Assembly (NCBI RefSeq): GCF_964340395.1
Contig: NC_135564.1
Location: 5,447,861 to 5,511,860 of the forward strand
Length of the DNA: 64,000 bases
Source: Glandiceps talaboti
Lineage: Eukaryota; Hemichordata; Enteropneusta; Spengelidae
Direction of reading: 5' to 3'
How positions within the stretch are numbered: position 1 is the first letter of the stretch; every line of letters starts with the position of its first letter. Shown here piece by piece: positions 29,693-64,000 of the stretch. Made by a program: the position numbers and the translations under genes. The notes beneath the pieces were generated by a model, which searched no databases, had not been told where the DNA came from, and saw only the letters and a list, made by a program, of their open reading frames with translations.

Positions 29693-30314
29693 CGTGCTAA
29701 TCTGTATCTTCTTCACATACATTCTTTAAGCTTATTCAATGATACAGATGGATATACATATACAATTAGCTTACCTTTTGCATTTTTGTGATGCTCCACC
29801 CCCATCACCCACGGTAACGCACTTCCCCAGAATGTATACGAGTGATTGCACATACCTAGTGTTCTATGAAGTTTGAGTCGAGCTCGCGGGTGTCATCGGC
29901 ATCCTTTCCAGCAATGGAGATCGTGTCGTCTGCTCATCATCTCACGCGTCGATTTGAAACTGCGCCACCAACGTTTGAGATAGACGCACGACGATGGCGC
30001 TGTTCCTTGGCGACCATTCAACAAATGTTCTCATTTATTTGGACGAATAAAGGTTATATTAATATATATTATAGTAAAAAAATATTTAGGGGGATTTTCA
30101 AAGGTTAATTTAAGATTGTGTTAAAGATGGAATACAGGTTCGGTAGATGCGGAGTTTTCGTTTTTCTCCGTTTCATTATGTCAAAAGTGAAATTTATAAA
30201 TGGGTGTCGGTTACAGAATAATCAGACAGAAAATGTCCCTTTTTCCTGTCATTTAAATTGTGGACACAAAGCACTTTGCTCGAAGTAAATTGTTGAGAAG
30301 TTGGACAACAAATC

Positions 30315-30315
<1 letters not shown>

Positions 30316-30352
<37 letters not shown>
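30316..30352. repeat. (GTT)n array
   Basis: About twelve GTT units. Similar CAA arrays occur at 45391-45425 and 58030-58073. Confidence 0.95.
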
Positions 30353-30353
<1 letters not shown>

Positions 30354-33300
30354 GACATCAGAATTAAAGGTAGTTGGAAATTGTTGTAGCTGAGGTTCTG
30401 GAAAGATGACGACCGTAAAACCTGGTAAATTTAGTAACTACATATTGGTTATCAACAAATTTCTACACACCACGCACACATAATCAGTAATCATCACCTT
30501 ATACCGAGACCAATATTCCATAAATATTGACTTATTTATGATTGATTTATAAGAAAAAGTTGGATTGCCAGTCAATACGGAATAGATTGCATTTATGATT
30601 GGTTAAAAAGCTGCCTGAATTCTAAATTTGACTCAATCTTATTAGCATGAATTTCATCTCAGATAAAGTTCAAGTATAGTGCTCATTATTTGTAGCTTTG
30701 GAAGTATTTTGATGCTCTGGGAACTCTGAATCTTGGTTCCACAGTATATATTCCAATTTTTTCCATTACATATTTAGCCAAATATCCATGCCTTTTTCCA
30801 CATACACTACACACCTTTACTGACAACTTGAGTTCAACAGGAAGACAGGTAGATATTTTTTTTACTTTATTCAAGCAAAACCACATACCAGACAGTAAAA
30901 ATATTGGCACACACTGAAATGTCTTGAGATTTTTTTGCCATTTTCAGAGATTTACAGTTTTAAAGTCACCCTTTAAATATTACAGGTTCACACAAATGGA
31001 TTTTTACTTGCTAAAATAACAAATAAACAAAAGCTTACACACCATCTCCTTAATTATTGCTGGATATTTTCCTACTACACAAACCAATTGCTTTAAAATA
31101 AACTTTAAATGGACGTATGTGGACCAGATGGGAATGATTTTTATGCTCTTCATCTGAACAATAACACGATATCTGTTAATGTTCTAGCTGAAACAATGAT
31201 CAGAAGTAACCAGTATGCTCATCTGTGACACCACTGTTGGACAACCTGATTTTATTATCTATACATTGTTTTTGGGAGTTGCTGGTTCCAAGATGCATCC
31301 CATGACACCCCATACAATGCCATGTATTCTGTACCCGCAGTGTGCAGTTGTGTACACACTGATGGTCATCACTGTACCCCAGATGTAGGAATAACAACCT
31401 TTTCTATCATTGATAGCATTTTGTACTCTCTGCAATAACTCACACGTCTTTCCCATGCCGTTGTTCACTAAACCAACTCACAATTAAAGAGAACAACACA
31501 CCTTTCAATAGTTCCATGCTGCAAATGTTATTTCAAATGTAATACAGGCAATACAAGCCAACAAGTAATCACACAAACGACATCATCCCTATATGCATCT
31601 TGAAACTGGAAAATCAACTATTGATGTCATATCATGCAAGGAGGACTTCTAAAGATTGTAAAAGTGAAATACATAACTTCATAATACGCTTGATAGGATG
31701 GAATTATAGTGTAGAACTAGAATTATCTTTAAAACCTAAGCATTATTCTGTTGCTGAAAATATCATAAAATATGTATCCAATTTTAAAGATTGCCCTTAC
31801 AACTTCACATTTTCATATATAAAATCATTATTTATTTGATATGAAACATTAAAAATGTTCATCACACAAAAGATTGGAATATTTAACCTGAGAAGTGATG
31901 AAGTCTGCACAGGTATTTTAAATATGATTTCATTGCCATGGAGTCTAAAATGTAAACATAAATTCCAAGGCTATTGTTTGCTGCATGTTAAAAGGCTTTT
32001 GAAGTAGTTCACTCACTGAAGCACTTGCTTTTGGCAGAACTTAAAATCTGGTATTTAGAACTTGTTATTTAGTCATAAAATATAAATGATTTAGATCATT
32101 AAAAATTTTAGTATGGCTCTATTATGTTATCAACAGTACTAGCAATGCCAGATGACAAGTTTTGAGTCCATAGAAGGCAAGCAATGACATCACCATTATT
32201 CCAGAATAGGTTATCAAAGTTTTCAAAGTCCTCAAAAATCTATCAGCTTGTGTTAACTTTAAAATTTGCCTCAAACTACTGAAGATACAATAAATGAACA
32301 ACACAGTAAAGATTACTGCACAAACCTAAATACATGTTAAAATAGGCAGGAATGTTAACATGATTAACATTCGGTAAAAATAACAATTTCTAAATAATCC
32401 ATACTTATAATTTTTGTAAAACCAAACTAAAATTGATTGATTTCCGTTGTTTTAAAACATGGCAGCTAGTCTTGCGAAGTACCGGTATTAGTGGCTAATT
32501 ATGGCAATCTCTGGCAACATGACTAAAAGAGATAACTGAGCAATTGGAAAAATATTCGATCCGTTGAAGGAAAAGTCCAGTCAGACTTATTTCTACCTTA
32601 AGAAGACTTGTCTCTTTGTTTTGACAGAAATGTTGGTAAGTGTGATGTCATTTTTACAAGGTTTTCCCCGAAAACCTTTGCAGGAAATCCCAAAATGGCA
32701 GAACACATGTAAGAACAGTTATAGCTTGTTTTACAAGATTCAAAGTTGAATAAGTTACCGAGGTGCTAATTTATCAACCAAAATCATATGTAAGTTGATA
32801 GCAATAATCTATACAAGTGTACTAAAGGCAGAAATAAAGGTACTTTCCTTTTAAGGAATGTGTTAAATGTTTTGGGCATGGACCTTTTTTGATAGCCAAT
32901 GATTTGATGATCACATTTCATTCAATCCATTAGATATGAATAGTGAATATATACTCACGTCAAGATCTAAACTTGTCAAATTTATTCAAATAAAATTTCA
33001 GATAGGGATGTGTCACCTAGGTTCCAAACATCTACCTATTTCTGTTGTTTAAAACTTAGCATAGCAAAGCAAGGGTACATCATCCTGTATAACCAAGTGC
33101 AATGCCAATTTTTCACTACAACAAAATATATATCATGCTATAACCTCTAACACTACAAACAGTATCTAATAAAACTAGATCTAGTACGCATCACAAATAT
33201 ACATACATACCAACCAAAAATAAAATGTAACTTTCATACAAATAGAGCCTAAAATGACAACAAAGGTACCATAAAATGGGTTTTTTTATAACTTGGTTAT

Positions 33301-33454
33301 TGCTAAAACTATAGTGAACACAAAAAATACACACTATGTGCTGCTTTTCTAAGTGAAACTGCCATTATTTCCAGAAATAGCTACTGCTGCAACTATGAAA
33401 GTCCTACATTTTCAATGTACTAAAACAAAAATGAAATAAAGTCGCACATCATCT

Positions 33455-34065
33455 AGTCTAGATCTACCTGTGGTATTGAACCATCTCTTCACCAGTCTAG
33501 ATCAATAAGAAAATCATGAACCAAAAGTCATTCATGCGAATGAATTCCCCCCCCCCCCAACCCATCAACAGTTAGAATGATGTAAAACAATAATTATATA
33601 TTGATGGCGCAAATCGAGAGATCTGATTGGTCTAGACATTGAACTAGCACGTCTAAAATGAGCGATAATGCACAGTTGGCACACGTCCAAATTGATGTTG
33701 ACTGTTCGTCTACGAACGTTGTAGTCCGGCAGGGATGGGGGCATAAATGAAACCAGAAAACGTTGCGTCTTATCATGTTTCCGATATTTTCAATATACTG
33801 GTATAATATAATAGCGATAAACCACCCCCTGGGGAAGGTATACCACTCGGTTTTGACCAGTGAACTCAATATATGCACTTGCTATCGCTCGTGCATATAT
33901 TTCGTTCACTGGTCAAAACCTCTTGGTATACCATCCCCAGGGGGTGGTTTATTGCTTAAACAATGTATAAGTTACATCATAATCTGACAAATGTACTGTA
34001 TTTGAACATTACATAATTGCCCCAATAAACATTAACTTATCATTGGGCAGAATTAACTGTCTGAA
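33455..34065. repeat. Dispersed repeat split by a palindromic insertion
   Basis: The left part (AAATCATGAACCAAAAGTCA ...) and right part (CATAATTGCCCCAATAAACA ...) are adjacent in the copy at 50390-50590, but about 400 bp apart here, separated by sequence that includes the 142-bp hairpin. A third, inverted fragment is at 48419-48490. Confidence 0.6.
33814..33955. mobile_element. 142-bp hairpin element
   Basis: Arms GCGATAAACCACCCCC and GCAATAAACCACCCCC continue as near-exact inverse repeats through TTTTGACCAGTGAA and ATATATGCAC to a 12-bp loop. No clear target duplication seen. Confidence 0.7.
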
Positions 34066-34152
34066 TTACTATGCACATTTGCCATAACGAGTATTTTGTG
34101 TGAAATGACTCAATGTACCCTATAGGGTGTAATTACATAGGGTTACAAAAAC

Positions 34153-34208
34153 CATAGAGGTATAAGGGGAGACCCTTATACCACAGGGGAGGCCCCTATA
34201 CCTCCATG
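34153..34208. mobile_element. 56-bp CAT...ATG hairpin
   Basis: CATAGAGGTATAAGGGG against CCCCTATACCTCCATG. Flanks CAAAAAC and CAGAAAC agree at 6 of 7. Confidence 0.55.
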
Positions 34209-35192
34209 CAGAAACCAAGTCATTACAGTCCATTTCCCTAGACCAAGTCAAAGCATTAAATAAACTATCAAGATCAGTGGGCCTGATCACAAGGTTTCAT
34301 GTTGAGATAGACACCATAAAGATAACACACAAACATCACTTTACTACACTGTGTAGGCTCTGTATTTAGTTAATGATATAAACATAACCATGGATTTTGT
34401 TTGAACTTCAACAGATTATACCTTGTGTAGTAGTGTGTATGCTGTTACTGTAAAGGGTTAAATCCTATGGTGTACATCCTTAGCTCGTGCTATGATCACT
34501 GTCTACATGGTCTGAGGTTAATGTCAATCAGTAAATTATTGAATAACCTCGTTATGTCAGCTTTTCATTTCATCAGTTCCAATTTTTTAGAAAATGTGAC
34601 AAGGTACTGTAAATGCTTCATAATAATATATATTGAAAATTAATCTCAATAATGAACAAACAAATTCAGAAAAGGTCTTGTGTTTTGCCTGTACTCGCTG
34701 AAAACTCACAATTTGTGAATACAGAATCTCCTTTCATCTGTTTACCCTAGCTTAATTTATTCTGTTAATTGTTTGGCTTGTCATACATAAAGAATATGAG
34801 AAAGGTAAGTTGATTAAGTAGTTTTAAGTAGTTTTTGCTCCTGATATCTGGCAAATGAAAACTCTGGTAAAATCAATGGTCTCATATGCATATTATATTC
34901 ACAATTTCAAAAGCGTCAAGCCTCAATGAAAATACAATAATAATTTCAAAGATTACATCCACTTTGCACACTCAACTAACAAACAATTTACATTGTAAAG
35001 TGAGATATTTACCTGGTAAAGTACTTAGAAGGCCCTTTACCTCTTGATAAGATATGTAACACCAGATGTTTCTAGCTTGTTAAATTATATTTAACACTCT
35101 TGTAGAGATCAACATTAGTAGATTAAAAAATAAACATTTTAACTATTATTTCTGTACACACTATGTAAGCACCATTCAAGTTAAAGTCTAAG

Positions 35193-35228
35193 CATAGACC
35201 CTCCAACAACATTGGTGGAGGGTCTATG
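35193..35228. mobile_element. 36-bp CAT...ATG hairpin
   Basis: CATAGACCCTCCA and its exact inverse, with a perfect 7-bp flanking repeat GTCTAAG. Confidence 0.6.
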
Positions 35229-36799
35229 GTCTAAGTTATAGTAACACCGAAAATTGATTCCATTATAAGTATGGTTTATGATCACAAAGGATTTTTATTA
35301 GATTGTGGTTTGATCGATAGTTCTCAACATTTTTTCTTTTACTGCAAACAAACATTATAAAGAGTTTAAACTGTAAAGAAAGATTTTGCCTCAATTCCTG
35401 AACACAAATAGAAAAAAGAAATGTTAATTAGTTTTGAAATCATGACTTCTGTGCCGATAACTCAAAGAAAAAAAGAAAATTCGGCATTCTAAAATGATAG
35501 TTTTTCATTATTACTCTTCAGCTGGGTACAATCATTTCTGCGTTTTTAAAATTAGTGACAATGGTATTGTGCACAATCGGCAATAACCTGAACAAATGTC
35601 TTTGAAAAGCGACAAAAAGTTAGTATATATATGATAAATAATTAATGTTCCAGATTTATGCATGTGTATGTGTGGATGCTTAGACTATTCAAGTTTATTT
35701 GCATCCTTCTTGAAATGCTGTGTTCAAGGCAGACCAACACTTTGGTTGTTTATTGCATTGCAATAGCAGTATGGCTACTAGTACTATCTCATTCATAAAT
35801 AATTAAGTTGTAATAACAATATAGTTCATCAGTGTTCCTTCTAAGTCGTAAAGACATAACACCTCAAATACAAGTACTGACAAAATACTTTGGTTTTTGT
35901 TATAATATACTATGTTTGTCATCATTGCATTTTGAAAAGTTTCTGAATGATCAAATGTAATTATGTACACATCCACATGTATTTACATTAGTACATACAT
36001 AGTGCTTCAATATGGCTAGTAGCTGTCTCCATCAATACTTTCAGCAAACAGATTGAGAAACCAGTAAAGCATTGGAAAAACAGAAATTAAGAACCCATAG
36101 TTTCAAATTTTTCCATATTTAAAATGCCTTTGTCTTCAAGTCCCTTTGTGACATTTGTACAATCAAACCACTTTTGGTTGAAAGTTAGGTTTTAGCTTGG
36201 ATGTTCAGTTTGTTTAACATTGCAACACCAAACACAACAAGTTTGCTATGACTATGTAAAAGGTGCACCACCTAAAGAACATATGCTATATTTCAGAGAA
36301 TGTTGCATTGTTACTGTTTTAACAGTAAATTTGTTGGTGTTAGTGTTCTTTGACTGTTGTTGTTTTTACCATACTATACCGACCCACTGAGGGTATACAA
36401 AAATGTAGTTGTGTAATGAAGTTAATATACTGAACCATGGTTGGTAGACTATATAATTAAGTTTCCTACATAAGTACCCAATTCATTTAATTAAGCATAC
36501 TGACATCTTAAAACTACTGTCTTAAAACTGCTATCTGCTATCAGTGCTCCCTTTAGGACATTTTCAAAACTCTACAAGTAGCATACTTTTGGTAACTTTG
36601 GCAACTTTACTTCTAAAATTATTTATTTTGTGGTACTTTATCATTAATCAACTTTGACACTTGCAATTAAAAATGTACCAAATGGGACACAACAGTCACA
36701 AATGAATGAATGCAGGAACAGAGGGTTTTTAGTATGTTAAAAAAGTTGTCACTTTAAAAACAACTTTGTCTTACATAATATACATCAATTTGAGATCAA

Positions 36800-36805
36800 T
36801 TTATT
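36800..36805 (-). terminator. Candidate UPP polyadenylation signal
   Basis: TTTATT on the plus strand, AATAAA on the coding strand, 278 nt past the UPP stop. Sequence match only. Other AATAAA copies further down cannot be excluded. Confidence 0.3.
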
Positions 36806-37082
36806 CAAATATTCACCTATTCTCTAGCCGTTGCTTGATTGATCCCATGTGTTGTTGTGTAAATAACATTTTCTATACTTTGCTGAATCTTAGATATCCT
36901 AATGGGAACACTGCTAGGTAGCTTACATGCACTTAGAATATAATCTGCTAGCACCATACACATTAACATACTATAATTACTAAAGTTAGTTTTTACTGTG
37001 GTATATGTTGCACAATTCCACCGTTTAACAGTCTTCTGTTTGGGATTGGCCAATGTGTGAGGGTGCTTCAACATGGCATATG

Positions 37083-45655
<8,573 letters not shown>

Positions 45656-46048
45656 GTTTGCTTCTATTATAGGCTAAGAAATGATATCACCAAACAGGTT
45701 ACTATGCAACCGATGTTATTGTTGGTACGTGATATGGTGTTTCGGTACAACGTAAACCATAAACCTCGAGTCGGCCAACTGTGACTCGCACTCCGATCCG
45801 TTGCCCCTCAGTCCTGCAGCCTTCACTCGGACCAACGTTGGCTGTGCGAAAAGCGTGATGTCGATGAGATTAGATGTTTAGTTTTAACTGCTATGGAACA
45901 GTTTGCATGCGTTTATGACTTCCTTCAAACCTAAACGTTGTCGAAGATCTATTTTTACTTCTACGAAACGGCAATACAGGAACTGTCAGATACAACGCAT
46001 AACGTGTACTCGTCACCTAAAAGATGTTCGCATATAAACATTACATAG

Positions 46049-46105
46049 CGGAAGTGACGTAAACAGACTGCCAGGCCTCTTGGTGACAGCGGTGTTGATT
46101 GGCTG
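46049..46105. promoter_or_regulatory. ETS/CRE and CCAAT motifs upstream of UPP
   Basis: CGGAAGTGACGTAA at 46049-46062 is a classic ETS half-site fused to a CRE-like TGACGTAA. GATTGGCTG at 46097-46105 is an inverted CCAAT box. Both lie about 400-450 bp upstream of the UPP start and in the shared interval between the two head-to-head genes. Motif match only, so the driven gene is not certain. Confidence 0.4.
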
Positions 46106-46783
46106 AAGTTAAAGGCGTTGTCCCTTGACATCCAATGAATGACGGTCAATATTGAAGTCAACGTCGTAAGTCCAAAATATGTGAAGTAAAATTTTCTCGT
46201 ATAAATCTATTATGTAGGTAGTCTATACCTGTTGGTGCAGCTGTTATTGTGCCAAAATAGCTATGTGCTGTGTTTAGAATGTTTATGATAATTTCATGAG
46301 TTATGAAGTCTATAGAACTTTACATTTTATTATGTGGAAAATGAATTGTTCTATGTATGTTTCATTTCTGTATTGATTATTTTGTTGTCAGTTTGTAACT
46401 GGATGTGCATTATCACAATGCTTGGGTTTTTTAATTTAATTATTGATCATCAAAATTTGAACAATGTTACATCGGCAAGACTTGAACGTTTAAGATGTGT
46501 ATTCTGTAATTGAAATATATAGGGGGAAAAACTATTAAAGAGTTCCATTTTTTCATCCAGAATTCATTGATATTAGTGCCCAATCCATAAATTCAAAATT
46601 GATGTAATAATGATAATTTTTTTTGTCAAAAGTCAGACAGCTGCAATGTTCAATAAATATTGCAAAATGCATAGAATATACTACAGTAATATACATTAGA
46701 TCAGAAGGTTTTATGATAAAGTATTTTTTAAAGAAAACTAAAGTTTATCATTAAAACTTATGAAGAAAAAGAACACTCTTCAG

Positions 46784-46975
46784 CAATCTGATTAAAATCT
46801 GATGTTAGATAGGCTGGTTTTCCTGTATTTACCTTTATTCCATCGTTAGGCTGGTTTTCCTGTATTTACCTTTATTCCATCGTTATAAAAAACTAACGTA
46901 AAAGACGCAATAACGATGGAATAAAGGTAAATACAGGAAAACCAGCCTATCTAACATCAGATTTTAATCAGATTG
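46784..46975. mobile_element. Foldback element, CAATCTGATT family
   Basis: 192 bp with long matching arms starting CAATCTGATTAAAATCTGA and a perfect 9-bp duplication ACTCTTCAG (46775-46783 and 46976-46984). The left arm contains a 37-bp segment in tandem duplicate. Sits between the head-to-head UPP and CTSF genes. A solo end of the same family lies at 21779-21797. Confidence 0.85.
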
Positions 46976-47240
46976 ACTCTTCAGATGCCAAGCAAGGATT
47001 TTTGTGATTGACTAATTTTCTGTTTATATTTATTTGTATTCATAATCCCCTCCTGAAATAAATAATTTTTTAAAAATGCATTTTGACACTCTCACATGAT
47101 GGCATTTGTTTGTCTGAGCGACAAAAATTTGCATGTGACAACCTGCATGGTCGATAAATTTAATTTATGAGCGCTTCACCAATAGTAAAACGCCCAGTAT
47201 TGTTACAGCGCCCTCTAGAGAGGTAAGTGCCACATAATAA

Positions 47241-47249
47241 TCACATGAC
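47241..47249 (+). promoter_or_regulatory. M-box/E-box-like site upstream of CTSF
   Basis: TCACATGAC, 67 nt before the CTSF start codon, matches the MiT/TFE M-box (TCACATGA). That factor family controls lysosomal genes in vertebrates. Motif match only. Confidence 0.3.
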
Positions 47250-47315
47250 TTGTCATATGATCCAGCTCTTCGAAAACAAAGGTCGCGAGCTGTAGAGAGC
47301 AGTGAAACCGTAAAC

Positions 47316-60729
<13,414 letters not shown>

Positions 60730-62118
60730 ATGTGAAACCATTGACTCATAATCTAGAGTTGCAAGACAGGCAGGGAGGTAAATGCTAGCTGCTCTATCTC
60801 ATCTTTTTCTCTCATACTCTCTTGCCTAAACTATAGTGCAATGCTATCACTCCGTACTCTCAGTACTATTTCAAACATTTATTTCAAAATACGAGACGTC
60901 AGCTTGAGGTCATACAAGGTAAATAATTCTGAATGTGACAAATCACATTAAGAGAACTATTTGTCTTGTGACTGTTTGAGTCAGTCCAAACTGGACTCTT
61001 GACCGTTTACATTTTAATTTACTAAATGAAATACCAACCATTTTAATGCAAATATTAATACATAATATGCAGTTTAAAAATACAATTTATCAAATCTGTT
61101 TCTTTCCAAGCATTATCTAGTGTAATTGCTGACTTCTTTGATGGCAATTAAACATTCTATGCTGACTATTTGATTGTCTATCATTTCAGGCTTATAGTGA
61201 TATTTTTCTAATATAAATGGCAGTATGGATGATTATGTATTCATTTGTGTAATGATTTAATATCTGTGACATGTGCATTTATCCTAACTATTGGATTAAG
61301 ACCATTTACTCATTCATAAGCATAGCAGGGATATTTGACTAAGTAAGTAAGTGGTGATAGTGTGTTTATTGTCAGTGAAATCTACTAGAGTTCTCTATCA
61401 ATATTTTACCTGGATTAATTCCCTACTAAAATTATAGTACCTAACTAAAGAATCAAAATATGCAAAATATACATGATTTCTTCCATCTGTGACCAGGGTT
61501 TTCCAAACTTTAAACACAGGATGATAGCTACATGTAGGTCAAATGTTGACTTTGTGTACCTGAAATTCTGTCAAGTTGTTGTATACACTTGATCACTTTT
61601 TAATCACAGAAAAATCACCGTGATTTAACTAGTGGTACATAAAATAAAAATGAAAATATTGAAAATATAATCCCATCCATTTCCATACTGCTAAGCTATC
61701 ATTAGTTGCTATCACCGCATGCTATCTAGGCTATGACATATGATATTATAGCAATATATCTAGAAAACCCGAGTCTAGGAGGTTTTTTTTTCTGACAGAC
61801 TATTTTCTTTTTCATATTTGATGTGACAATACAATCATTTTAATGTAGGCATATTTTACATTTACAGCTCTTGCTTTTTAATGGACTTTTATAATTCCTG
61901 TAATTAATCATGTAGTTTATATTTACTTCAATCAAATATGTACTTTATGATTTAGTATTGTTAACATTCTTGATGTCCATGCAGTCTGTTCCTAGTATTG
62001 GAACTCATTGACCCTGTACAAAGTAAATATCACTCCAAGTGGTGACATTTGACCAAATATTTGCCTTTATTTTTGTTGAACCATTTCTGTGATATGTACA
62101 CTTTTCCCCTTTTTCAAG

Positions 62119-62469
62119 TGACCATATGGATGAGGATTTGGTATTTATTTTGGATTTTCAATTTATGAAACAATTTTATCATGACTTCCTACTTGAAAAA
62201 TCAATGTGAATGACAAAGACCAAGTCTGTGTTTGTAATGCAGTATATTGCAGCTTAAAAGATTTTTAAAAAGTGTGCAAAATGTTTGTTATTGTGCGTTC
62301 AATAACAAACATTTTACACACTTTTTTTAGCTGTTTGTAATGTGTTGAGTTACAAAAAAGGACTTGGCATATGTTGTTTCATGTTGATTTTTCAAGTAGG
62401 AAGGCATAACAAAATTGTTTGATAAATTAAAAATCCAAAATAAGTACCTAATCCTCATTCATATGGCCA
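62119..62469. mobile_element. 351-bp imperfect palindrome
   Basis: Arms from TGACCATATGGATGAGGA to the inverse TCCTCATTCATATGGCCA pair along most of their length to a centre near 62300 (AACAAACATTTTACACACTT and its partner). No target duplication identified. 1.4 kb past the CTSF stop. Confidence 0.65.
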
Positions 62470-62899
62470 TTTTAAACGGAGTAAATCCCACTGCAAAATT
62501 GTATAAATCATGAAACCTTTCTAGTAGTTATCGCGATCTAAGATGATCAAAATGTGCATTGATCACGAATGTAGATTTTAAAACTACAGTGTTTTCTAAG
62601 TATATGTGGAAATTTTAACAAAATAATGTATTCTCAATAGAATGTTAATGACAGCTCAGTTTTCCATTTTTATCACTCAGTCTTTCAAAATGTTTACAGT
62701 ATGCCATCAAATAAATCAATGTACCGATGGACATTTCCTGTGACTCCTCATACATGTTTTGAATGGTATTTTCACAATATCTCTGTCAAATTGTAATTTG
62801 TCATAGCAACCATACTTCATGTTGTATATTTTGCTGCATTTTGTTTGCACAAATGTTAACTATATCTGTTAATGGTTAACTATACAAGGCAGATGTTTC

Positions 62900-63275
62900 T
62901 ACAACTGCTGATATCAGACTGTGGAGGAACTGAAACTGTTACACAGGGAAGTAAACAAATGAATTGACTCACCCGGCTCAGGATGTTGGAACAGCAGAGA
63001 CTTGTATTAGACACCATAATTTGGTAAGAACAGTTTTGTGGCCACTTCATGTGTACATGAAATGCTAGCGGAACTGGAAATTAGTTTTTGAACATGAACT
63101 ATTATGTAAAGTGGCCATCAAACTGTTCTTAGCAAATGGTTGTATGTATACAAGTCTCTGTACATGTACTTCCAACATGCTGTGCCAACCAAAGTGTTAT
63201 TAATCCAGTTTGGTCGTTTACTTTCCCTGTTTGTAACAGGTTCCATTTGTCCACAGTTTGATGTCTGCAGTTGTA
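62900..63275. mobile_element. 376-bp imperfect inverted-repeat element
   Basis: TACAACTGCTGATATCAGAC at the left pairs with the inverse of GTTTGATGTCTGCAGTTGTA at the right; the inner arms (CAGGGAAGTAAAC; ACAAGTCTCTG) also pair. Confidence 0.6.
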
Positions 63276-64000
63276 TTACATGTAGATAGTGACAGAGAGA
63301 GAAGGAAAAGGTCCTTTTGCTTCAGAAAGATTATGATGAATGATTTTGCGTACGTTCAGCTTCGATTTAGAAATACCATGTGTGAAAACTTTGATAGCTT
63401 GTTCATCTTTCATATCATGATGTGTGAATTATTTGCCCATTCTCATATCCTTTGTGGAAAAAAAGTGCATTTTGAAACCAAAATATCATGACGTCTTACA
63501 AAATATGTATTTTGAAGTATTCAGGGAACCAATGTGAAGTATTTTTAAGGCTCTTTTGTATACTGAAACCAATGCACTGTATCGTGGTGAACTGTCACCT
63601 TTGACCTGAGATGAGGTCATATCAGTGTGAAACATACCCACTTTACTAAGGAGGGAAAAACTTCAAAATATTAGAACATTTTAATTTGTAAATTTTAACA
63701 CACACCATATTGACTTAATAATCTTTTATTCCCCAGATGGGATTTTAAGTCATGACAAGATTTTTTTGTAGGTCCTACAAATTTTCAACAGGTTTTAAAT
63801 ATTTGCAGTGGTTTCTCTTAATTAAAATGAAAACACAAAGAGTTGAGAACACCAGGTTATTGGTTCTTGTGGCAGTGAACTATATCATAAATAAATCAAA
63901 CATTTACATAATATTCATATATGTATGTTTGTGGTACTATACTTGATGATGTTACCAATTATTGTCTATTTTGTACTCAGAGTTTGTATTCATAACATTT

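Larger units (their letters stand above)
21979..37082. other. Gene-free interval
   Basis: Between the channel start and the UPP stop. I see no exon set with consistent splice sites and protein similarity. It holds the microsatellites and hairpins listed above plus dispersed repeat fragments at 26220-26590 and 27490-27580. A long UPP 3' untranslated region could cover part of the right side. Confidence 0.4.
60730..64000. other. CTSF downstream region
   Basis: No coding exon recognised. Possible poly(A) signals are ATTAAA at 61147-61152 and AATAAA at 61643-61648. Two large inverted repeats are annotated separately. Confidence 0.4.

Noticed and set aside
29866-30108. 80-codon plus-strand frame in a CpG-richer patch ending at AATAAA
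   Set aside because: No domain and no convincing acceptor. Could be a retroelement end, but I cannot support it.

Overview
This is a eukaryotic (animal) genomic window. It is AT-rich, with small GT-AG exons, long introns, abundant CATA-type microsatellites and many short inverted-repeat transposons. There are no bacterial or viral genes. The gene content and repeat style fit a marine invertebrate such as a lancelet, hemichordate or lophotrochozoan, but the sequence alone does not fix the species.

Three genes can be assembled exon by exon with intact reading frames. (1) A TRPC-like cation channel lies on the minus strand from 21,978 down to the left edge and runs off the window. It has an ankyrin-type N-terminus, S1-S6, pore, TRP box, and a very unusual C-terminal tail built from at least 13 tiny phase-0 exons. 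(2) A uridine phosphorylase lies on the minus strand in seven exons (45,655 to 37,083) that join without a gap into 319 residues. (3) A cathepsin F-type cysteine protease with an N-terminal cystatin domain lies on the plus strand in eleven exons (47,316 to 60,729) that join into 445 residues with all catalytic residues present. Genes 2 and 3 are head to head, with start codons 1.66 kb apart.

The most unusual feature is the channel tail. Five paralogous 75-78 nt exons between 7.7 and 13.3 kb sit in repeated intron blocks of about 1 kb and alternate between two types. Seven more mini-exons follow (one of only 18 nt), six of them sharing a leucine-start, acidic-end pattern. Every one begins and ends in phase 0, so any subset could be skipped without losing frame.

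A second theme is intron structure. Three cathepsin introns begin with tandem repeats at or just after their 5' splice site, two of which copy the donor itself many times. Several channel donors run directly into microsatellites.

A third theme is transposon debris. At least five foldback elements from three sequence families carry perfect or near-perfect 9-bp target-site duplications, and a set of 34-56 bp hairpins of the form CAT...ATG carry 7-bp duplications. The intervals 22.0-37.0 kb and 60.7-64.0 kb hold no gene I can support.
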